Of a stretch of 18,712 nt of DNA, positions 13,068 to 18,712 are shown in pieces. The notes beneath the pieces were generated by a model, which worked only from the letters and a program-made list of their open reading frames with translations, made no database searches and had not been told where the DNA came from. Both the position numbers and the translations under genes were made by a program. The number at the start of each line of letters is the position of its first letter. The first letter of the stretch is position 1. The stretch is from Candidatus Njordarchaeum guaymasense. GTDB lineage: Archaea; Asgardarchaeota; Njordarchaeia; Njordarchaeales; Njordarchaeaceae. The DNA lies in NCBI GenBank assembly GCA_030587605.1, contig JAUQYT010000237.1, positions 1 to 18,712 of the forward strand, read 5' to 3'.

Positions 13068-15692
13068 CTACTCGTATCTTATGGCTTCAACAATCTTGAG
13101 CTTTGACATCATTCGTGCAGGGTATGCTCCGCTCACCAAGCTTATGCCAATTGTTATTAGCACTGCGTAGATAATCTCCCAAAGCGGGAAAACGAATGGC
13201 AAGTAAAGTCCGAAAGATCCTATTGCCGTGATGAAGATCCAAGACAGTAATAGGGCGTTGATGAACCCCATTAGGAGTCCTCCGATTCCCAAAATCAATG
13301 ACTCCCCAAGCACCGCCCGCAGGATTTCGCTTCTGGTCGTTCCAATTGCCCTGAGTATTCCTACCTCACGCCTTCTTTCTGTAACGGACATGAGCATAGT
13401 TGCTGACAGCCCAAGGAGAGCGATGAGGAGGGATACAATCAGAAGCATCTGGAAGAGAAGAACAATCTCCCCTAGCGCCGTTCTGAATGCAGTTGTGACA
13501 GATTCTGATGTCGAGACATCAAGGTTTATTGCTGATCCTAGGCGTCCAGAATTCTCGATTCTTTCGGCTACAACACCAGGCTCTTCGTTACTTGTGACTT
13601 TGACTAGTATTAACCCCTCAGCGGTGCCCCCTCTGAAAGGGCCCAAAGCTTCTGGGAGACTGAAGTAGCTACGGACGGCTTCAAAATTCATCAGAGAGAC
13701 AACATCGAGAGCCACGTCACCGTACTCGATGAATCCTGAACCATAGAATAAGGCTATCACGGTAAGGTTAGCATGCTTGAGGGGCTTGCTACTGAGCAGT
13801 ATTGTCACGTTGTCTCCAACATGTACGCCGAGGTCAGCAGCCATCTTTGTCGATAGCACTATTGACCGATTGCTTGCTGAAAGTACGCTCATTACGTAAC
13901 TGATATTTGTCGGTCCTGGCGGTTTCAAGTCTATTGATGAGACTGAGACAAAAGTTTCAGTCTTGATCCCAGCGATCGCGGTCAAGTTGTATCCTTTGAT
14001 TGAGCTAGCCGCGGACCCTATGCTCGTAGAGCAGAATTCGCAGTACGAGAAATTCGAAACTCCCTGAATTGAACTGAGTGTTTCAACATCTGTGACGCTG
14101 ACGCTTGACTGTGGGCGAATCATAATGTCTGTCATGATTTGTCGGTGAAGGAAGTCGTTGATTCCGTAGGTCAAGCTACCTTGAATGCTTCCAACAAAGA
14201 TCACAAATGTGATTCCTATTGAGATCACACCTATGGTTAGGGACGTTCTCCTCCTGTTTCTCGCGGTGTTGCGAACCGTGACCGTGTGATTAGTCTTGAG
14301 GATGGGTTTAGCCGCTCGTCCCAATCCGCGAACTAGTTGCTTGACCAGACCTGAGAACATGAATAGAGTACCTAAGATTATGGCGAATACTGCAGACGTC
14401 TCCATAACCCAAGTCCATGCTATTAGCGCGCCAATCGCTCCTCCAATTATGAATATGGCGCCGAATAGTGTGAGTGCGGCTGACGTTCTTCTTTCACTTG
14501 GCGCCCTAATCTGGACTTTCATTGCTTTGGCTGCTGGGGTGACGGAAGCAATAAATGCGGGGTAGACCGAGGCGACTATTGTGACGATCATGCCCACAAG
14601 GAAGCTGAGTACTATGGTTTGGGGTGTTATTATCAAGTCTGTTGGTCGATAGCCTGTGATGGCGCTGACCATCAAGGTCATCCCTGTTGAGAGAAGGATG
14701 CCCAGAGCAATGCCAACAGTTGCGCCGATTGCCCCATGAATTGCTGCTTCAAAGATGAAGACTTTGAAGAGGGAGCTTCTTGAAGAGCCTACCGCCCTGA
14801 GAACCCCCATCTCCCTCCGTCGCTCGTTGGCTGCCATGAGCAGGCAGTTTGTGGTTAGTATGACGGCTGCCATCAAGCTGATCGCTGCAACAGCGTTGAG
14901 ACCCACAGTGAACCCGTTAACGAGGCGCATGATTTCAGAGATATACTTCTCCTTAGGCGCTAGTATTTCCATTCCCTCATAATCGCTGAGAGGTTGAGCA
15001 AGTGCTTTCTTGACTTCTGGAGTGTTTTGCGCGTTGTTGAGTTTCACCACGATGACGGTTATTTGGCGGGGCGTCGCGAAAAGCCACTGCGCCTTGCTGA
15101 TGTTAATAATCAATGCTGATGTGAAACCTTTCCTTTCGACGTGCACTATCGATGCAACGGTGAGATCGATGTGTCTGCTTGTGCCATTAGCAAGATCTAT
15201 ACCTAACCTGATTGAGAAACCTTTTCTGATGCTGAAGGCGGTGGCAATATCATCTGTGGCTATGACGTTGTCACCGCTACTAAGCGAAACCAGGGAGGAG
15301 TTTGAGAAACCGAAGTAGCCCTCCAAGTTCGGATCTACGCCAACTACGCTCACGGGGTTGAATGGGACTTCCACGCCAGACATTATACACTTCCCGGCGT
15401 AGCGCGGAGCTACAATCCCTCCATCCTGGGTAACAGCAACCTGCGTTGCAGCGATGTTAAGTAAAGATTCATTGAAGGGCTCGGCTGTGACCTTTCGAAT
15501 AATTAGGTCGACATCGCTGCCCGTACTACGTATGGTTGATACAACTTGAGTGGAGATACTCTGAGACGCGATGCTTGAACTTACAACCAACGCGACGGAG
15601 AGCGCAACCGCAACCGTAATCAGGGAATTCCTGAGTCTCCTTCGAGAAAACTGGCGCTTCGCAAGCCAAGCACTTAGAAACCTGGCGGGCAT
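13068..15692 (-). CDS. ABC transporter permease with two FtsX domains (LolE/MacB-like)
   Basis: Membrane subunit of an ABC exporter or mechanotransmission-type system, 874 residues. Helix 1 is at about 24-45, followed by a large extracytoplasmic MacB-type domain (about 46-255). The first FtsX domain has three helices between about 258 and 390, with the cytoplasmic coupling motif ERRREMGVLRAVG at 290-302. Two more helices lie at about 404-450, then a second helix-plus-outer-domain unit starts near 483. A second FtsX domain carries the near-identical ERRREVGILRAIG at 772-784. The halves are clearly an internal duplication, giving about ten helices. No ATPase gene is adjacent in the window, so the partner must be encoded elsewhere or this permease shares one. 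The ATG at 15692 has GGAGAG eleven bases before it. The substrate (lipid, peptide or lipoprotein-like) is unknown. Confidence 0.92.
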   Translation of the reverse strand: MPARFLSAWLAKRQFSRRRLRNSLITVAVALSVALVVSSSIASQSISTQVVSTIRSTGSDVDLIIRKVTAEPFNESLLNIAATQVAVTQDGGIVAPRYAGKCIMSGVEVPFNPVSVVGVDPNLEGYFGFSNSSLVSLSSGDNVIATDDIATAFSIRKGFSIRLGIDLANGTSRHIDLTVASIVHVERKGFTSALIINISKAQWLFATPRQITVIVVKLNNAQNTPEVKKALAQPLSDYEGMEILAPKEKYISEIMRLVNGFTVGLNAVAAISLMAAVILTTNCLLMAANERRREMGVLRAVGSSRSSLFKVFIFEAAIHGAIGATVGIALGILLSTGMTLMVSAITGYRPTDLIITPQTIVLSFLVGMIVTIVASVYPAFIASVTPAAKAMKVQIRAPSERRTSAALTLFGAIFIIGGAIGALIAWTWVMETSAVFAIILGTLFMFSGLVKQLVRGLGRAAKPILKTNHTVTVRNTARNRRRTSLTIGVISIGITFVIFVGSIQGSLTYGINDFLHRQIMTDIMIRPQSSVSVTDVETLSSIQGVSNFSYCEFCSTSIGSAASSIKGYNLTAIAGIKTETFVSVSSIDLKPPGPTNISYVMSVLSASNRSIVLSTKMAADLGVHVGDNVTILLSSKPLKHANLTVIALFYGSGFIEYGDVALDVVSLMNFEAVRSYFSLPEALGPFRGGTAEGLILVKVTSNEEPGVVAERIENSGRLGSAINLDVSTSESVTTAFRTALGEIVLLFQMLLIVSLLIALLGLSATMLMSVTERRREVGILRAIGTTRSEILRAVLGESLILGIGGLLMGFINALLLSWIFITAIGSFGLYLPFVFPLWEIIYAVLITIGISLVSGAYPARMMSKLKIVEAIRYE

Positions 15693-15773
15693 AACAGAAT
15701 GATCTCTCCGGCGCTGACAGTGATAACATCAGTTTGGCGACAGTGGAGAGTAGGGGAATTAGTGGTATTTAAC

Positions 15774-15784
15774 ATTATATAATG
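15774..15784 (-). promoter_or_regulatory. Palindromic TATA-like promoter element for the ABC permease
   Basis: The exact palindrome ttatataa (15775-15782) lies within attatataat, about 83 bases before the permease ATG. It is the best archaeal TATA-box candidate in the window. A start about 25 bases downstream would give a leader of roughly 55-60 bases. Because the core is symmetric it does not itself show direction. The minus strand is chosen because the only gene start nearby is on that strand. Confidence 0.5.
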
Positions 15785-15833
15785 CCGTGGGTAAGAAACT
15801 CGGAATGACCTCGTCTTGTAATGAGTTTCCAAC

Positions 15834-15850
15834 AAAAAAGAAGGAAAAGT
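15834..15850 (-). terminator. T-rich stretch after the short-chain dehydrogenase gene
   Basis: On the minus strand, cttttccttctttttt follows the dehydrogenase stop within about 20 bases and precedes the permease promoter. Archaeal RNA polymerase commonly ends on such T-rich tracts without a hairpin. Confidence 0.4.
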
Positions 15851-15856
15851 GGAGGT

Positions 15857-16810
15857 TCACTTCAGAGCGCTGACTAGTACTGACCGTACGTCCTCTCTTT
15901 TTGGAGCTTTTGTTAGTAGCTGTTTTAGTATTGGGCCTATCTCTTCTGGGTCCCATTTTCCTGGAGGGCTACGTTTCACTTGTTCGCCTGATTGCCAGCT
16001 TCTCAACAACCACAAGCTTCCGCCAACTACTCTAATCACCTGTCCGGATATGCCCTTGGCGTCGTCGGATGCTAAGTAGACGACTAGTGGAGCCATCATT
16101 TCCGGTGCTAAGATATCGTATCCGTACTTCTTTTCGAAAGATTCCTTGGTTCCCATAAATGGAGCCATATCGGGGGTCGCATCAGTTGTTAAACGTGTTC
16201 TAGCTAGTGGCACGACCACGTTTGCTGTCACACCGTATTTTGCCACCTCTTGGGCTACGATGAGAGTGAACGCTGCTATTCCCGCCTTTGCTGCCCCGTA
16301 GTTACTCTGACCCGGATTGTAAAGTAGCCCCGCGTCGGAGGCCGTGCATATTATTCTTCCAGCGACCGGTTTTCCAGCTTTCGATTCATTTCTCCAGTAA
16401 CTGCACGCGTGTCTTGTACAGTTGAATGTTCCCTTGAGGTGGACAGCTATTACTGCGTCCCATTCTTCCTCTTCCATGTTGAATACCATTTTGTCCCTGA
16501 GGATTCCAGCGTTGTTAACCAAAATGTCGAGTTTTCCGAAAGCACTGACTGCTTGGTCTATGATTTTCTTTGCTCCTTGGAAGCTTGTCACGCTCTCATA
16601 GTTCGGTGCGGCTTCGCCTCCCATGTCCTTGATCTCTTTGACTACTTCGTCGGCGGGGCCCTTGAACTGGCCCTTTCCATCGGTGGCTCCGCCCATGTCA
16701 TTAACTATCACTTTTGCTCCATATTTCGCGAGGAGTAGGGATTCGTCTCTGCCTAAACCTCTTCCGGCACCAGTTACTATTGCTACCTTTCCTTTAAGCG
16801 ACAACGGCAT
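15857..16810 (-). CDS. Short-chain dehydrogenase/reductase (3-hydroxyacyl-CoA or 3-oxoacyl reductase-like)
   Basis: NAD(P)-dependent oxidoreductase of the classical SDR type in the cytoplasm, 317 residues. The nucleotide motif TGAGRGLG is at 13-20, NNAG at 99-102, and the catalytic residues are S158 (TASDAG), Y171 and K175 (NYGAAKAG). VNDMGG at 36-41, followed by a short insertion rich in Gly and Lys (42-52), is typical of the peroxisomal multifunctional enzyme type 2 (HSD17B4) dehydrogenase branch, suggesting a 3-hydroxyacyl-CoA substrate. The C-terminus extends about 55 residues beyond the normal SDR core, as in archaeal members of that branch. The ATG at 16810 has GGGTGA about seven bases upstream. 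No other beta-oxidation gene is adjacent, so the substrate is inferred only from similarity. Family assignment is certain. Confidence 0.9.
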   Translation of the reverse strand: MPLSLKGKVAIVTGAGRGLGRDESLLLAKYGAKVIVNDMGGATDGKGQFKGPADEVVKEIKDMGGEAAPNYESVTSFQGAKKIIDQAVSAFGKLDILVNNAGILRDKMVFNMEEEEWDAVIAVHLKGTFNCTRHACSYWRNESKAGKPVAGRIICTASDAGLLYNPGQSNYGAAKAGIAAFTLIVAQEVAKYGVTANVVVPLARTRLTTDATPDMAPFMGTKESFEKKYGYDILAPEMMAPLVVYLASDDAKGISGQVIRVVGGSLWLLRSWQSGEQVKRSPPGKWDPEEIGPILKQLLTKAPKREDVRSVLVSALK

Positions 16811-16964
16811 TCCATATCACCCTGAAAACCCGTAATTATGATTCGATTAGAGTTTGGTGACCCACTTCATAAGCATTTCGCCTCAAGAAACTCAAATGCT
16901 CCAAGAAGCCGTAGACAAGCTACCACTAAGAAAAAACAATACTATAGAAAGAATGAGAGTTGCG
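16811..16964 (-). other. Spacer upstream of the short-chain dehydrogenase gene
   Basis: A T-rich run on the minus strand (ttgttttttctt, about 16928-16939) lies shortly after the stop of the orphan gene and may end its transcript. The rest would contain the dehydrogenase promoter, but no clear TATA element stands out. No gene is seen. Confidence 0.35.
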
Positions 16965-17504
16965 CTATGTATAGGACATGAAAAGTTGTGGATAGCGCTT
17001 GAAAATCAGCCGCTTAAGCTCTAAATTCAGCTTCGCGTCCAACTCTCTCTGTTTGTCTGACAATAGATCTGTGAGGGTTGGTACATGTTGGTAAGGACCT
17101 TGCATTAAGAAAGAAGTATCGATTTCCTTCAGCGGTTTTGGTTCAGAGCGAAGGACCTCCAATATGGAAGTCTGAGGGTTCTCTCCTACTGTCAATGCTG
17201 AAATTATCTTCTTCATGTGGCCTTCCGTGATTGGGCGGAGTCCAAATGGGTGGCCTTGACCTTTCTGATCGAAAACTCTATTCCTTATATCCTCCTCAAT
17301 GAATTGCTTGACGCCACAACCAACGCTGAGGAGAGGGTTTATCTGCGCCTCTTTCAACCACCATTGACTGGAATCCTTTGTTACAAGGAGATCATAGTGT
17401 CCTCTCTCATCTATACTCCATAATAGACGCCAGTTCTTGGGATCTGATTCGTACTTCCTTGTTATCTCTTTACGGATCTTCCTTGAGTCTACAGGGTTTG
17501 CCAT
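16965..17504 (-). CDS. Unrecognised 179-residue protein
   Basis: I do not recognise the family. The protein is soluble-looking and mixed in charge, with no signal peptide or membrane segment. The N-terminal part (residues 5-50) reads as helix followed by strands (LLWSIDERGHYDLLVT). There are tryptophan residues at W25, W29 and the pair WW at 48-49, and a GCGVKQF segment with the only cysteine. A HPFGLRPITEGHMKKI stretch follows near 85-100, then a polar C-terminal half ending in a basic helix (RELDAKLNLELKRLIFKRYPQL). The ATG at 17504 follows GGTGA by about nine bases. The length, codon usage and lack of internal stops support a real gene, and the plus-strand frames over it are shorter. The neighbours (SDR enzyme, ion permease) give no obvious link. 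Confidence 0.7.
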   Translation of the reverse strand: MANPVDSRKIRKEITRKYESDPKNWRLLWSIDERGHYDLLVTKDSSQWWLKEAQINPLLSVGCGVKQFIEEDIRNRVFDQKGQGHPFGLRPITEGHMKKIISALTVGENPQTSILEVLRSEPKPLKEIDTSFLMQGPYQHVPTLTDLLSDKQRELDAKLNLELKRLIFKRYPQLFMSYT

Positions 17505-17668
17505 TGGCTATGGTTCACCAAATTGCACGGGCTGCATCAGTACTAGAAATGGAAAACGAGGTAAAAAATCGTGTGGTGACCTAAATGAGTCGCCAAAAAA
17601 GAGGATTATGATTCTTGTCCCCTTTGATTCGTTGATTCCTTCTTGTTGTCTCTGCTTACGATTGACAA
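17505..17668 (-). other. Spacer with T-rich tracts downstream of the ion permease gene
   Basis: On the minus strand, two T-runs (tttttt at 17595-17600 and attttttac near 17562-17570) lie 70-105 bases beyond the permease stop. They are candidates for transcription termination. The promoter of the orphan gene must also lie in these 164 bases, but no strong TATA element was seen. There is no gene. Confidence 0.35.
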
Positions 17669-18712
17669 TTATGCCAAGGCGGCTGACAAGATCGTTAGGT
17701 ATACGATGTTCAGGCCCAAGAATAGATATGTGAGCGGTATACCGACCTTGAAGAACTGTTTCCACCCTTGTCTTGCTCCTTCCTTCTGGAGAGCTGTGAC
17801 ACCTATTATGTTAGCTACGCCGCCTATAGGACTGATGTTTCCACCGAGATTTGCGCTGATCATTATTGACCACAGTATTGGAGTCGGAGATATCGTAGAT
17901 CCTAGCGAAGAAAGGGCTAGCAATATGCCGGGGACGGTGTATATTAGAGCTGTTGTGACTGATATGTCATCCAAGAAGCCTGAGACGGTTCCAGCAAACA
18001 ATGTAATGACAATTATGAGAAGGGGTACACTCCCTCCTGAGGCCATACCGATCGCGCCACCAGCTGCTGTTAGTAAGCCAGTTTCATTCAGACCTCCTAC
18101 CACGATAAATAGGCCCATTAAGAAGAATATGAGACTCCAGTCAACCCTGTGGAAGGCGTCGATTGGATCAATGCCAGACATGAAGATGAACGCGAAGGCA
18201 CCAATCAACCCAACGACGTAGAAGGGTAGTCCTATGAAGGATGATGTGGCGAACAAGGCGAGCGTGAAGATCAATATCACTGCTGAGTTCCTGAAGAACT
18301 TCGGGTCTTTAACAAAATCCTTTTCATTAAGCGACAAAATTGATTTTCTGAGTTTCTCGAGTTCAGTTTTGCTGACCCCTTCTCTTTGCAGATCTTTGCG
18401 GTAGTACCGCTTCATATAGAAGTACGTGATGAACACGGTTATGAGCGCAAAGGGGAGACCAATGACTATGAAGCCTGCGTAAGAAAGGAAATACGCTGGG
18501 TTCATCTTGTAGTAGCCGGCAACTAGTAGATTGACGAAGCTAGCTACTACCGTAACCATTCCGGTGGCACTTGCAACTATAATCTCAGTCATAATATATG
18601 GAACTGGGTTCAGATCCAGTCCCTTTGTGACCATTATTGTGAGCGTGCAGAGTATCATGAATGCTGGAACGTCGCCTAGGAGCGCTGAAAGTAGAAGCAT
18701 TAGTAGGGCAAA
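17669..18712 (-). CDS. ArsB/NhaD-type ion permease (5' end outside window)
   Basis: Inner-membrane transporter of the ion transporter superfamily (arsenite, citrate, Na+/H+ or silicon-like permeases). The frame is open through the last base, with F-A-L-L read before the ATG at 18698-18700, so that ATG is probably internal and the N-terminal helices are missing. Numbered from that ATG there are 343 residues. The second half shows HRVDWSLIFFLMGLFIV (184-200), the re-entrant motif GFLDDISVTTAL (241-252) and SANLGGNISPIGGVANIIG (282-300), all typical of ArsB/NhaD/YbiR-like proteins. A charged cytoplasmic loop at about 97-136 links the halves. In the first half, the position corresponding to the usual SAxLDN motif reads SALLGD. 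No ArsR- or ArsC-type context besides the distant phosphatase is seen, so an arsenite role is not supported. Confidence 0.88.
   Translation of the reverse strand, partial: FALLMLLLSALLGDVPAFMILCTLTIMVTKGLDLNPVPYIMTEIIVASATGMVTVVASFVNLLVAGYYKMNPAYFLSYAGFIVIGLPFALITVFITYFYMKRYYRKDLQREGVSKTELEKLRKSILSLNEKDFVKDPKFFRNSAVILIFTLALFATSSFIGLPFYVVGLIGAFAFIFMSGIDPIDAFHRVDWSLIFFLMGLFIVVGGLNETGLLTAAGGAIGMASGGSVPLLIIVITLFAGTVSGFLDDISVTTALIYTVPGILLALSSLGSTISPTPILWSIMISANLGGNISPIGGVANIIGVTALQKEGARQGWKQFFKVGIPLTYLFLGLNIVYLTILSAALA

Noticed and set aside
1..18712. tRNA, rRNA, CRISPR arrays, insertion-sequence transposases
   Set aside because: Scanning by eye gave no cloverleaf with a TTCRA-type arm, no rRNA core sequence, no regularly spaced short repeats and no DDE or tyrosine recombinase motifs.

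Overview
The window looks like a piece of an archaeal chromosome, probably from an uncultured lineage. The grounds are a four-gene soluble [NiFe]-hydrogenase operon in the order known from Pyrococcus sulfhydrogenase (hydB-hydG-hydD-hydA), AT-rich TATA-like boxes rather than bacterial -35/-10 pairs, purine-rich ribosome sites and several TTG starts. A UvrA gene and a modest G+C content (about 47% in a hand-counted hydrogenase line) would fit a Bathyarchaeia-like or Asgard-like archaeon, but the lineage is inference. No rRNA, tRNA, CRISPR array or recognisable transposase was seen.

Layout. Bases 1-1055 hold the C-terminal half of uvrA (+), followed by a spacer and a small, very charged orphan protein (+, 1332-1769). 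Converging on it is the hydBGDA operon (minus, 5874 to 1806), which encodes an NAD(P)-linked cytoplasmic group 3b-type hydrogenase with all four subunits. Upstream of it, 6195-7250 (minus) encodes a GC-richer membrane-bound molybdopterin oxidoreductase of the sulfite oxidase/MsrP type, fused to a four-helix membrane domain with well-placed histidines.

The most unusual structure surrounds that gene. On each side, on the minus strand, lies a decayed copy of the same small gene (5947-6188 and 7313-7548). The two copies share a protein reading frame, the same tandem stop codons and a stretch of the leader of the gene that follows, yet each copy is broken by its own frameshifts. I do not recognise the family.

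Bases 7643-8906 (+) carry a class II aldolase and a low-molecular-weight phosphatase. From 12957 down to 9000 (minus) comes a three-gene set: a D-2-hydroxyacid dehydrogenase, an FGGY kinase resembling the autoinducer-2 kinase LsrK, and an MFS transporter. This is the same order of protein families as I recall for Bacillus subtilis yoaD-yoaC-yoaB, and suggests uptake, phosphorylation and oxidation of a small hydroxylated metabolite. The aldolase encoded nearby could act in the same route.

The right end (all minus) holds a large double-FtsX ABC permease without its ATPase (13068-15692), a short-chain dehydrogenase of the fatty-acid/HSD17B4-like type (15857-16810), an orphan 179-residue protein (16965-17504) and an ArsB/NhaD-type ion permease cut by the window edge (17669-18712). 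Most of these genes have separate leaders, and several are followed by T-rich stretches that could end transcription.
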